Position numbers and translations under genes: made by a program | Notes under the pieces: model-generated | Databases searched by the model: none | Told to the model about the DNA's origin: nothing | What the model saw: the letters and a program-made list of their open reading frames with translations, nothing else | Shown here: piece after piece, positions 1 through 9,395 of the stretch | Numbering within the stretch: the first letter of the stretch is position 1 | Layout of the letters: every line of letters starts with the position of its first letter | DNA from: Aphanomyces cochlioides | Lineage: Eukaryota; Oomycota; Saprolegniomycetes; Saprolegniales; Verrucalvaceae | Direction: 5' to 3' | Length of the DNA: 64,000 nt | NCBI GenBank assembly: GCA_019828595.1 | Contig: JAHQRK010000020.1 | Coordinates: 62,001 to 126,000, forward strand

Positions 1-888
1 TATGCTCTTTGGGAAGCTTGCCATGGATGCACGAACCCAAGTCGAGCTACACGAACGAGAGAAGGCAAGTGCTACTCGGGAACGGGCCAAAGCGATGGCA
101 TTTCGGATACCATGGTCTTCCAGTGCTTCGATCCTGTTGGAAACGGACAGTATCAGCAGACTGCCATCGAGTCATCGTCAGATTTGGCTGAATTTGTACC
201 AAGGTCCCTAAATACTCCTGGTGATGTTATGGATACAACGAGCCTCGGTGACTACGCGTACACTTACAGCACAGATGACTTCGACACCAAGTTGTTCAGC
301 TTGAGTGGATGTGTCAAGTCAAGACCCGCAATGTTTATGGCGTACCATGTCCACGGATTGGCATTGTTGGACGACTCGGATGTCAACACCCTAGACGATG
401 ACAACGTGACGTACTCGTTGAAGATTGCACAAGAGTACCTCGAATGGGTTGACACGCTCTTGAACAACGTGAACCAAGTTGTCTCTCAACTCCAGGTTTC
501 AAACGTGTTCGCTATCCCCTACTTGTCCAAGCTACAAAGCGCTGAAGCCTATGCCAGTGATATTTTGGCCACGTGCGAATGCATGCACATGAACCAATTG
601 CTCATTGCTCGCGACGGAGCAAACCACCTCACTCCATCGTTCTTGGATGTCTCACCTGCTTCCAAACGCGCGTGGAACAATTCTTTTCCTATTCGAAGCT
701 GCTTCCATCGTCTTTTGGATGATACTGAGAAGGACAAACTCCTACGTCAATATTGCGAAGTCGTGCTTTCGCCAGACTTTGAAGCCGAGCTTGAAAACCT
801 CCTCAATGATCTTGTCGGTCTCTTCTCTCAAAACTCCGCTGTATCGTCTACCATCTCTCAAATTTGGGAGTACTTCACCAAGTCGTAA
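1..888 (+). CDS. 3' part of an unrecognised protein, truncated by the window edge
   Basis: Frame 1 is open from the first base to the stop at 886-888, so the window holds the last ~295 residues of a longer protein or exon. The first internal ATG is at 112, but the frame is open upstream of it, so I do not treat it as the start. No family motif is recognised. The visible part is acidic, with scattered cysteines (including a CECMH stretch near 575), two probably helical segments and a C-terminus ending in WEYFTKS. There is no obvious membrane segment. It ends 31 bp before the stop of the convergent gene at 919. Coding potential is good: even codon use and no competing frame of equal length. Function unknown. 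Confidence 0.7.
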   Translation, partial: YALWEACHGCTNPSRATRTREGKCYSGTGQSDGISDTMVFQCFDPVGNGQYQQTAIESSSDLAEFVPRSLNTPGDVMDTTSLGDYAYTYSTDDFDTKLFSLSGCVKSRPAMFMAYHVHGLALLDDSDVNTLDDDNVTYSLKIAQEYLEWVDTLLNNVNQVVSQLQVSNVFAIPYLSKLQSAEAYASDILATCECMHMNQLLIARDGANHLTPSFLDVSPASKRAWNNSFPIRSCFHRLLDDTEKDKLLRQYCEVVLSPDFEAELENLLNDLVGLFSQNSAVSSTISQIWEYFTKS

Positions 889-918
889 ATGTTTCAATGA
901 AATGTGTATTTCAATTTG

Positions 919-1320
919 CTACACTCGCAAGTCTATAAGCATTTGATTGTCCTCATGTGGTTCAGACGTGGGTTGGACTGACTTGGAATTGTTGGAGGCT
1001 TTTGTCGCGTCGCTGGGCGTATCCATCGAGCCGAGATAGTCGAGATAGCCATCAATGTAGGCGATCAAGTCATCCTTGACTTCAGTGTCTCCTTGATTGT
1101 TGTCAACCCTGGGCTGAACATGCGCTTCAACCATTGTGACAGGGTACTGCTTCTCAAGTTTGGATGCACTTGCGATGACGTTCAAGCTCACGGGAATAAC
1201 AGCAGCCTCGCAAAGCTCGTCGTTATGTGGTGCGTGCTTGATTGTGCGAGGGCTAGAGAGCGTGGACCATCCAAAGAGCCATCGCCAGAGCGATACGAGG
1301 ATGAACCATATCGACTCCAT
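919..1320 (-). CDS. Small protein with an N-terminal hydrophobic anchor
   Basis: Single-exon frame of 133 residues starting at the ATG at 1320. The first ~18 residues are hydrophobic and rich in tryptophan (FILVSLWRWLFGW), consistent with a signal anchor or short membrane segment. The rest is polar and acidic, with a Ser/Asn/Pro-rich tail that looks disordered. No known domain is recognised. It is convergent with the gene ending at 888. A single-pass membrane protein is the most economical reading, but an in-frame upstream exon cannot be excluded. Confidence 0.5.
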   Translation of the reverse strand: MESIWFILVSLWRWLFGWSTLSSPRTIKHAPHNDELCEAAVIPVSLNVIASASKLEKQYPVTMVEAHVQPRVDNNQGDTEVKDDLIAYIDGYLDYLGSMDTPSDATKASNNSKSVQPTSEPHEDNQMLIDLRV

Positions 1321-1906
1321 GCAGAATTTGCGTCGATGCTATATTTGGACGCGAACGTCTCATGCGGCATGGCTGCTTCAAAAATGGCGTGGGGTGAGGT
1401 CTGAATTGAGATTCATTTCCGGCTTAGCAAATGAATCTCCAAGGAACTGGGAGAATACCACATACTTGGTGATCTCGCCACGGTATGCGGCGAGTGCGGT
1501 ACGCAGTGGTCAGGACATTTGAGTCCACAGAAGAAGCCACAGGTCATCGACTTCATTTTCTTCAGGGGAAGTCTGTCATCGGGTTGTCAATAGAGATTCC
1601 CATCTTCTTCCAGTATCTTCTTCAACATCCTTGAAGCATATCAATGAAAAGCTCAAGCAATGCAATAGCAATACTATCACCATTTCAAATTGAACTTTTT
1701 TATATGGGAGAACACGTTTTGCACCCTTTTAATGTGATAGAGGCAATATACAATACTATTGCAAGTATCTTTCGCCACTTCTCAGTCACTGGGAAACCTC
1801 CTTCGTCAATGATCATTTCACTTGTTTAAAGTATACTGTACTTGTGTCTTAGACAAGTCAGCGCCAGATTCTTTCACACTTCAATTTGCCTTGTCTTGAC
1901 AACATC
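1321..1906. other. Intergenic region, likely divergent promoter
   Basis: About 590 bp between the minus-strand gene starting at 1320 and the plus-strand gene starting at 1907. Open frames here are short and lack protein character. The stretch 1640-1860 is AT-rich and directly precedes the downstream start, as expected of a promoter and 5' leader. No repeat or RNA gene was seen. Confidence 0.4.
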
Positions 1907-2314
1907 ATGGCCTCTGCTATCGCGACGATCCACCAAGTCCTCCTCGCCATTCTTGGCCTCCTTTCCACCATTGCGGCCATCTACGCCCTTGCCGCCGACA
2001 CCTACTTGTCGACTTCCCCTCGCCTTGATGTTGCCAACGTCTTCCTCCGCTTGTACCAATTGTTCTTTGCTCTTGCTCTCTTTTCGACTGCTGCCCTCGG
2101 CTGGAAGCAACCTTTGAAGTGGTTCTCGTTCCTTGAATCGTATGTTGGCTCTGGCTTGTACGCCATCTTCCTTGGTTTCTACACCTACCGCATGCTCAAC
2201 GACTACGGCTTGTACACTGCCTGGATCCACTTCATTGTTGGTGGCCTCTTTGTTGTGTACGGTTTGTTCGCTGGCGAAGAAAAGGCCGAATACACTCCTA
2301 TCTTGCCCCAATAA
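1907..2314 (+). CDS. COPI-associated-type four-helix membrane protein
   Basis: 135 residues in one exon. I choose the ATG at 1907 because it starts directly into the first hydrophobic helix; the frame is open slightly upstream only with non-ATG codons. Four hydrophobic segments are visible (about residues 8-30, 45-65, 75-95 and 105-125), separated by short polar loops. The tail is short and charged (GEEKAEYTPILPQ). Size and topology fit the COPI_assoc/TVP15-like family of small Golgi and vesicle membrane proteins. The conserved feel is in YVGSGLYAIFLGFYTYRML followed by a glycine-rich last helix. A spliced gene at 50615 looks like a second member, with a longer N-terminus. The role in Golgi-ER traffic is inferred from the family only. 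Confidence 0.65.
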   Translation: MASAIATIHQVLLAILGLLSTIAAIYALAADTYLSTSPRLDVANVFLRLYQLFFALALFSTAALGWKQPLKWFSFLESYVGSGLYAIFLGFYTYRMLNDYGLYTAWIHFIVGGLFVVYGLFAGEEKAEYTPILPQ

Positions 2315-2318
2315 ACAT

Positions 2319-2819
2319 TTAAACAATTTCTGCTGCGTCTTTCTTCTTCTTTGGTGGTCCTTTGCGTTTTGGAGGCTTCTTTTCTTTCTTCTTCTTGACA
2401 TCAACAATACCACCGATCTCTTTTGCCTTGGCTCGTTGAGCGGCAAGTATTTCTGCCTGCGTGATGCCAACTCGAGGGTCTTTCTTGGTCGCTATGTCGG
2501 GTTTCTTCTTGACCTTTGGCTTCACAACAACTATCTTCCGTCTTGCATCCCATTCTCGCGCACATCTACAAGTTCATGTCAAAGTGTGTCTCGAGAAAGT
2601 TGAATGCCATCTACCGAATGAGGGCCCATATACTACAAAGAATGTGATTTGGTTCCAACGAGACAAAGAGTACCATGGACAAGTCATGGCCAAGACGTAG
2701 GTCATGTAGAGCCAGAAGCGGTCCTTTTCTTGGCCCTTGAGAGCTTGCGCGACACCGTAGATGGCCAATGCATAGGCAAAGCAGAGGCCTTTCACGATCA
2801 CCTCGATGAGCTCGACCAT
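2319..2819 (-). CDS. Small membrane protein with a lysine-rich tail, three exons
   Basis: Exons 2819-2674, 2632-2615 and 2565-2319 give 136 residues. The two introns are 41 and 49 nt (GTACTC..TTTGTAG and GTAGAT..CTTGTAG). The middle exon is only 18 nt. The joined frame runs from MVELIEVIVKGLCFAYALA through one or two hydrophobic segments in the first ~50 residues. A very basic tail follows, with KKKKEKKPPKRKGPPKKKK near the end. The N-terminal half vaguely recalls REEP/HVA22 proteins, but the match is too short to assign. Its stop lies 5 bp from the stop of the convergent gene at 2314. The exon structure is supported by phase agreement at both joins. Confidence 0.6.
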
Positions 2820-2876
2820 GAGCTTCAGTTACAAGATGCCAGTTTCACAACTTGAGATAGATAGAAAGACCATAGA

Positions 2877-5058
2877 TTAAGTACATTGATAAGAAGAAAG
2901 TGCTGAAAAGAGAGAACTAGGTTTCTTGTGCATCGCGGGCTTCTTCCGCGGCAATGGGGCATTGTTGTGTGGCAATTTTCGCTTGACGGTTGTCCGATCA
3001 ACTTTGTCGTCGTCGTCGACAGTAGTTTCAGCAGTGAAGACGAACGCCTTGGATGCGCTCTAGAAAAGAGTTTTCCTTTCAGGTTTCATGGGTGTATCGA
3101 CGTACTGCATGAAAGCGTTTACATGTGTCGGAAATTCGGGAAAATGATGTTGATGACGATGTGAGGGACAGCGACGAACGTTTTTGAAGAATTGGTGCTG
3201 ATGGAATGACCGCTGGAGTCGTCGTTGATGGTAAAACGACTTGTTCCAACTATGCATTGTGTTAAAAGAGGAGGCTGATGGTTAATATACGTCTTTGTCG
3301 TCAATATCGTCGAGAGCATTCAAAGCAGCTTTAGGTTCTTGAGCTTTAATTTGCATCATGCGCTAAGCAGAATAACTAAGTGCAGACTGTACAGAGGTAA
3401 GCTCACCTGCATTCGTCGGTTAATTTTTGCTTTGGCAGAGAAGAGCTTCATTTGACGAGCTTCTCGTTCCTCATCTGAAGGCATATCTGGTGCAGCCTCT
3501 TCAACTTCCGACTCGGACTCGGATTCAGAAGATGTGATGTAGATCTTGGGTTGGCGTTGGTAACGTTCACGTAATTCGCGTTCCATACGCGCTTCTTCGT
3601 CCTCTTCTTCTTCCTCTTCCGCAATTTTATCATCATCTTCCCCGCCTTCTTCGTCTGACTCAAGCAAACCCAACCGTGCAGCTTCTTTCTTACTGCCATC
3701 GGCAGCAACGAGTTCGTCCAAGTTGAATCGCCCACGGGCTTCCCCATTGAGTGACGAAGAAAAGATGCGGCGATTCCGTCCAAAACCTTCTCGGACATTT
3801 CGCATCACTTCACTCACTTCGTCACGATCTTGGGCTTCCATTCGCTCTCGAAAGTAATCATCGGCATCTATCAGACATTCTTATTCATCCTGTTGAAAAA
3901 CTTGAGACTACCTTTGTCCTTTTCATCATCAGACAACTCGTCGACAATGTTCTCCAAATCGTCCTCGCGCAAGACCAAATCAGCTTCATCTTCTTTGTCT
4001 TTTTCGACAACTTTAGGCTCAGGCACGCCAAACCCAAAATCTCCAAGTCCTCCAATCTTCAGCACATCTTCTTCCTCTTCTTCCTCGGCTTCTGATTCAA
4101 CCAAATTATTGGTGAGTGGATCTCGACGACGATTGTTCTTCGAAGCATCGGCAGCCAGAATCGCTCGATAGTTTGCAGCTTTGTCCTTATTGCGTTTTTC
4201 GCGCCGTTCCGCAACATCGGCACTATCTTCGACATCACTAGTATCTGACTCGCTAACCGCAGCCTTGACTAGGCGTCGACGAGGACGTGTGGAGTCTCCT
4301 TCATCATCGGCATCACTGTGATAATCGTCAGAGGTGTGATGCTCGTCTTCGTGGTCACTTTCGTCATCTGGAGAGAGACCTGCGGCGGCCATGAGATCAG
4401 CTTCACTTGTTTGTGGTTTATCGTGCACAGGAGCCTCCGACGTCATAACGCCAGCAGCAATTTCTTTTGATGGTAAAATCTGCTCAGTTTCAACAGCCTC
4501 AGATGAGGCCTCGGGTTCTGGTTCACATGCTGGCTCTTCACCCTCATCTTCAGGGACAAAATCTTCGTCACTGGCATCGTCTTCCATTTCCTCATCAGGC
4601 ACTGGATTGCTTGCTTTAGCTGTTTCTTCCTGTTTCTTCTTCAATTCCATGAGTTGAATACGGACGAGCTCCTCCTTTTGCAAATGCTCCTTTTGCTCCA
4701 TGTAGTTTTTGTAGCCAAACAGTTTGGCCATCGAATCTGCACCTTGGATGAGCGCTGTCTTTTTGATCTCACCAAGCATTCGCTTTTTTCCATTCAGGAG
4801 GGGATGGGACGTCGCCCGTGCAACAGGGATTTGAAACTTTGCCTTCTTTGTTGGTGAAAAGACCGTTTGAGACGCTGTCGACTGGGATTGAGGTATGGAT
4901 GTCGACTTGGCGCGCAATTTCAAGAGCAGCGCTTCCTTTTTTGCCCGAACTTCTTCCTGCTTACGTGCATTATCTTGACGGAGGCTCTGAAGAAGGGATT
5001 GTGTTTCTGCTGCGATATCCATCGCAGTTGACTGCACATTCGGGTTGTCATCGTCCAT
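2877..5058 (-). CDS. Claspin/Mrc1-like replication checkpoint mediator
   Basis: Five exons (5058-3912, 3867-3407, 3362-3291, 3249-3106, 3059-2877) give 668 residues. Introns are 41-46 nt with GT..AG ends. The protein is acidic and mostly disordered, with many Ser-Asp/Glu clusters. Its centre carries the signature of the Mrc1/claspin family: an LVESEAEEEEE block, then GLGDFGFGV, an acidic segment, and DADDYFRERMEAQDRDEV, which is continuous only across the first intron. Claspin travels with the replisome and bridges the sensor kinase to Chk1/Rad53-type kinases; here that role is inferred. The start at 5058 (MDDDNPN) follows an upstream stop in all plausible frames. Alternative: another acidic nuclear scaffold. 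The exon 4-5 C-terminus is the least certain part. Confidence 0.65.
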
Positions 5059-5692
5059 CCTCCTGGTCGTACTTTCTTTTCTCGCGGCGAAAATTGAAAT
5101 GGGATTGGCGCGTTTGAGAGGGATTTGGATAAGCCAATCAATTTCAATTTAGGGGTTCAGGGTTACAATGGACAAACAAGGGGTTCAAGGGTTTAAAGGG
5201 GTTAGCAATGGCGCCATCCCTCAACAACCTCTGCAAGGACAATACCCTCATCGTTCATGTCCTCCAAGTATGTATCATATTGATGCGACCTCAAGTATTC
5301 AATGGGGCTTTAGCAAGAGGCATTATGATCACAGTATGATTTGGTGACGTCGTCGGATAACTTGCCAACTTCTGTGGGTTTCAGCCGCGTTAGGACGATG
5401 ACGCCACAACCAAAATTTTACCTGGAAGCCAAGCTCTGTAATCCGAGCAGATAGACTTGCTTGCCTGGATCGAAACCTCCCCACTAAAGGGTGTATATAG
5501 CAATCTCAGGGCTCCAAATTTTTCGTACTTGATAATGATGCTGGTTGTCCATGTTTTCTCACCCAACTTGGATTCTTAGGATCGACGAAACCCCCTCGAC
5601 GACTGAGTTTGAGATAGTCGAGAAGGTCGTTACGCAGAAGAAACCTATCCTAATACCTCGTATTGGCACTCATTCGCAAACTTTGAGTGGAA
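5059..5692. promoter_or_regulatory. Divergent promoter region, claspin-like gene / wall protein
   Basis: 634 bp between two divergent starts (5058 minus, 5693 plus). Near 5500 there is a TATA-like ATATAGCAA about 190 bp before the plus-strand start. Short G-rich direct repeats (aaggggttcaagg type) lie at 5165-5200 next to the minus-strand start. No convincing coding frame was found. Confidence 0.35.
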
Positions 5693-8686
5693 ATGCGCAT
5701 TTTTCTCTTGGCGATTCTTGCACTCGTTGATGCAGCTCCCCCAACGACAACCAAGTCAGAATGCGCTTATGACTACAGTCAATGCGGCGGTCAGAATTGG
5801 CCGTACAAATCCTGCTGTCAAAACCCTCGTTTTGAATGCAAGGCTATGAACTCGTACTACTCGCAGTGCGTGCCAAAGGAAACGTTGCCGCCAACTGCTC
5901 AGCCCAAGACCACCTCGTTTGAGCCAACGACTACCTTACCGATGACCCCAACAGTGACAACTTCCCCACCGACTCCGTTGCATACGACTACTGGAGTTCC
6001 GGCAACCTCAATATCTCCACGTGAGACTACAGAAAGCCCTCCGGCCACTCCAACTTCACTTGCACCAGATAGACCGTCTTCAGCACCACAGCCACCTCAT
6101 GCAGCTACAATAACAGCTACTCCGGATCCAACCCCCAAGGCCGATGACGTGTTTACGACCGAGCCAACTCCCCAAGCGACTCCAGTTGCTCCACCAGAAT
6201 CAACACTTTCGGCTAGCGAGAAGCCAACGGACAAACCAACACCAGACCCCACCGAGAGAGCTACGCCTCAACCGACACCACAGCTAACAGAGGCGCCGAC
6301 AGAAAAACCAACAGCAGAGCAAACAGAGGCGCCTACAGAAGAGCCCTCACAAGAGCCAACGTCCGAGCCAACTGAAGAACCAAAACCGGAGCCAACTTCC
6401 GAGCAAACTGAAGTACCAACACCTGAACCAACTCAAGAAGCCACGCCAGAGCCAACTGAAATACCAACACCTGAACCAACTGAAGGGGCCACACCAGAGC
6501 CAACACCGGAGCCAACGTCGGAGCCCACTGATATACCAACACCTGAACCAACTCAAGAAGCCACGCCAGAGCCAACACCGGAGCCAATACCGGAGCCAAC
6601 TGAGATACCAACACCTGAACCAACTGAAAATGCCACGCCAGAACCAACATCAGAGGCAACACCAAAACCAACACCAGAACCAACATCAGGGCCACCACCG
6701 GAGCCAATACCGGAGCCAACACCAGAACCAACGTTCGAGCCAACTGAGATACCGACACCTGAACCAACTGAAGAGGTCACGCCAGAGCCAACACCAAAAC
6801 CAACATCAGAGTCAACATCCGAGCCAACTAAAGAACCAAAACCAGAGCCAACATCAGGGCCACCACCGGAGCCACCACCAAAACCAACACCAGAACCAAC
6901 GTCCGAGCCAACTGAAGTACCAACACCTGAACCAACTCAAGAGGTCACACCAGAGCCAACACCAAAACCAACATCAGAGTCAACATCCGAGCCAACTGAA
7001 ATACCAACACCTGAACCAACTGAAGATGCCACGCCAGAACCAACATCAGAGGCAACACCGGAGCCAACGCCAGAGCCAACTGAAGATGCCACGCCAGAAC
7101 CAACATCAGAGGCAACACCGGAGCCAACGCCAGAGCCAACTGAAATACCAACACCTGAACCAACTGAAGATGTCACACCAGAGCCAACACCAAAACCAAC
7201 ACCTGAACCAACTGAAGAGGTCATACCAGAGCCAATACCAAAACCAACACCAGAACCAACATCAGGGCCACCACCGGAGCCAATACCGGAACCAACACCA
7301 GAACCAACGTCCGAACCAACTAAAGTACCAACACCTGAACCAACTGAAGATGCCACGCCAGAACCAACACCTGAACCAACTGAAGATGCCACGCCAGAAC
7401 AAACACCAGAGCCAATACCGGTGCCAACAGACGTGCCAATTCAAAAAGCCACAGCAGAACCAACACCTGAGCCAACAGAAGAGCTAACACCTGAACCTAC
7501 ACCAGACCAAACACAAGTGCCAACGCCTGAACCAACTAAAGAAGCTAAACCTGAGCCAACGGAGGTGGCTCCTCCGACGCCGAGACCAAACACCAGTGAA
7601 GCAACTACCCCAGTGTCAACGCCTTCTGGTACAGAAGCCACTACACCGGAACCGACGCCTTATGCCACTGAAGCAACTTCTCCGGCAACCACACCTTACA
7701 TCACAGAGCCCATCACACCAGCACCCACACCTTACGCCACCACTGAAGCAATCACACCTGAGCCGACACCTAATGTCACTGAAGCCATCACACCGGCACC
7801 AACACCTTATGCCACTGAAGCAACTTCTCCGGCACCCACACCTTACGCCACAGAGCCCACCACCCCAACACCAACTCCTTACGCCACTGAGACAACTACA
7901 CCGACGCCAACGCCTCATGCAACTGGTACCACCACACCGGCACTGACACCTTATGCCACTGAAGCGACTACGCCTGCGCCAACACCAGAGCAAATATCGA
8001 CCCCCAAGCCAACTTTGTCGATGCCTGAACTCACACCTGCAGATACCCATGCAAATGAGCCAACAATATCTACCGTAACACCAACACCCGAGCGAACTCA
8101 CTCGTCTACCCCAAAGAGCACCCCTCCACCAGGAGCCACTCCTGAACCAACTCCCGAGAATACGGTTTTGGCCACACCTGACCCGACTGCATTGACAACA
8201 CAGCCAACACCAATGACTACAGTGGCAGTGAAATCTGAGTCCCCAACATTTTCTCCCCTCAAGACCTCAACTCAACCTCCCCCACCATCAACGTCTCAAC
8301 TAACCCCTCAACCTGCTCATAATGATACCTCAGCACCAATCCCACAGTCAACTCTGGCACCAACAGTGCAACCAACGTCAACGCCCCCGTCAAGGTCAAC
8401 ATCACAACCGACGCCATCACCAACCACAAGGACAACTCTTCAGCCAACACCTCGTCCAACGCCGACTCCCAATTGCGGCAAAGCTCAGCTCAATGTCTAT
8501 TCGTTCGAGAACAACATAGGGACCACCAAACAAGCGACACCTGGAGGGTGTTGTGACGACTGCAGGGCGAATAAAAAATGTCGAGCCTTTGTTTGGACCC
8601 CATTCAACGGTGGCACATGCAATCTCAAGAGTGCCCTTGGGACCACCGTTCCTTACGCTGGTGCCTACGCGTCTATTCTCCCATAA
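5693..8686 (+). CDS. Secreted CBM1 - Pro/Thr repeat - PAN/apple wall protein
   Basis: 997 residues in one exon. The ATG at 5693 opens a clear signal peptide (MRIFLLAILALVDA, cleavage near residue 15). Residues ~22-60 form a CBM1-like module with the family's CGG and YYSQC ends (YSQCGGQNWPYKSC, MNSYYSQC). Residues ~61-925 are a Pro/Thr/Glu linker built of short repeats such as TPEPTPEPT and EIPTPEPTE, later changing to TPYATEATS units. Residues ~927-997 are a cysteine-rich PAN/apple-like domain (NCGKAQ, GGCCDDCRANKKCRAFVW, GGTCNL). This matches the layout of oomycete cellulose-binding wall lectins of the CBEL type, with an exceptionally long linker that is probably O-glycosylated. Likely role: adhesion to or organisation of the cellulosic wall. 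No catalytic domain is present. Confidence 0.85.
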   Translation: MRIFLLAILALVDAAPPTTTKSECAYDYSQCGGQNWPYKSCCQNPRFECKAMNSYYSQCVPKETLPPTAQPKTTSFEPTTTLPMTPTVTTSPPTPLHTTTGVPATSISPRETTESPPATPTSLAPDRPSSAPQPPHAATITATPDPTPKADDVFTTEPTPQATPVAPPESTLSASEKPTDKPTPDPTERATPQPTPQLTEAPTEKPTAEQTEAPTEEPSQEPTSEPTEEPKPEPTSEQTEVPTPEPTQEATPEPTEIPTPEPTEGATPEPTPEPTSEPTDIPTPEPTQEATPEPTPEPIPEPTEIPTPEPTENATPEPTSEATPKPTPEPTSGPPPEPIPEPTPEPTFEPTEIPTPEPTEEVTPEPTPKPTSESTSEPTKEPKPEPTSGPPPEPPPKPTPEPTSEPTEVPTPEPTQEVTPEPTPKPTSESTSEPTEIPTPEPTEDATPEPTSEATPEPTPEPTEDATPEPTSEATPEPTPEPTEIPTPEPTEDVTPEPTPKPTPEPTEEVIPEPIPKPTPEPTSGPPPEPIPEPTPEPTSEPTKVPTPEPTEDATPEPTPEPTEDATPEQTPEPIPVPTDVPIQKATAEPTPEPTEELTPEPTPDQTQVPTPEPTKEAKPEPTEVAPPTPRPNTSEATTPVSTPSGTEATTPEPTPYATEATSPATTPYITEPITPAPTPYATTEAITPEPTPNVTEAITPAPTPYATEATSPAPTPYATEPTTPTPTPYATETTTPTPTPHATGTTTPALTPYATEATTPAPTPEQISTPKPTLSMPELTPADTHANEPTISTVTPTPERTHSSTPKSTPPPGATPEPTPENTVLATPDPTALTTQPTPMTTVAVKSESPTFSPLKTSTQPPPPSTSQLTPQPAHNDTSAPIPQSTLAPTVQPTSTPPSRSTSQPTPSPTTRTTLQPTPRPTPTPNCGKAQLNVYSFENNIGTTKQATPGGCCDDCRANKKCRAFVWTPFNGGTCNLKSALGTTVPYAGAYASILP
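6200..7990 (+). repeat. Degenerate tandem repeats encoding the P/T/E linker
   Basis: Coding repeat of 6- to 24-bp units (ccaacaccagagccaac type). Two 60-bp copies at 7021-7080 and 7081-7140 are nearly identical. The composition keeps other frames open on both strands, which explains several long spurious reading frames here. Confidence 0.85.
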
Positions 8687-8875
8687 ATCACTTACTGTTA
8701 ATCGAGGATCCCCATTTCCACACCTTGTTAATTAAACTTTTTGACAGTTTGTTCACCTTACCGCCATGAAATTGTATGATGCTCTTTCCGCTTGTCCGTC
8801 CTCAAAATCCTCATGGACAATGAAGGCAAGGATTTGTAGATTGCAAAACTTTTTCATTCAAAGGCCGGACAATAT

Positions 8876-9196
8876 TCAGTGCAGATACACTAGCTGTCGA
8901 GAACGTAAGCGACGACTGGAATTACCGCCAGAAGTTGACGAACTTGTGATGGTTGAAATCGAAGAATCGGTCGCCGGCGATAGAGTTGTTGCACTTGGGG
9001 GGTTTGTCGTCGCATTCTGCACGGGCCCAGGGAGACACCGTGACAGATCATCGGCAATGTAGGTGCAATCGAAGCTCTCATCCTTGCAGCATACATTACT
9101 TTGGGGCCAGTTTAGACCATTGCATTGGCTGTAGTTGTCGGCGCATGGGCTGGCAGTCGCTACAAGCGCACACAACAACACGACCACAAATCGCAT
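8876..9196 (-). CDS. Small secreted CBM1-like protein
   Basis: 106 residues from the ATG at 9196. The signal peptide is clear (MRFVVVLLCALVATAS). Residues ~18-56 follow the same cysteine spacing as the module in the large neighbour at 5693: NYSQCNGLNWPQSNVCC, then SFDC and LSRC. A short Ser/Thr-rich tail follows, with no PAN domain. It is oriented tail to tail with the big wall protein, and the two modules are probably related by duplication. Likely a secreted cellulose-binding or wall-associated protein. The aromatic residues that make up a fungal CBM1 binding face are only partly kept, so carbohydrate binding is an inference. Confidence 0.7.
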   Translation of the reverse strand: MRFVVVLLCALVATASPCADNYSQCNGLNWPQSNVCCKDESFDCTYIADDLSRCLPGPVQNATTNPPSATTLSPATDSSISTITSSSTSGGNSSRRLRSRQLVYLH

Positions 9197-9395
9197 GAAT
9201 GGTTTGTCTCGGCTTCACTGCGAAGATCAATGCGAAATGTTCTATCGATGCGTCAAACGGTAATTCTATTTTCGTCACGTTTGCAACCGCCACTGAGTGG
9301 TTGCTGCACGAAATTTTGCTATGACCATAGCACGATTCTGGCAGCTCAAGACTTCAATCGACACAACCAGGGGACTACATAGATTACTCGGTTCT

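Noticed and set aside
6333..7946. Several long antisense and alternate-frame reading frames over the wall-protein repeat
   Set aside because: They are open only because of the repeat's base composition; translations are monotonous Gly/Val/Ser or Gln/His runs without domains.
6200..7990. CRISPR-like direct repeats
   Set aside because: Units are unequal, have no unique spacers of constant length and are coding.
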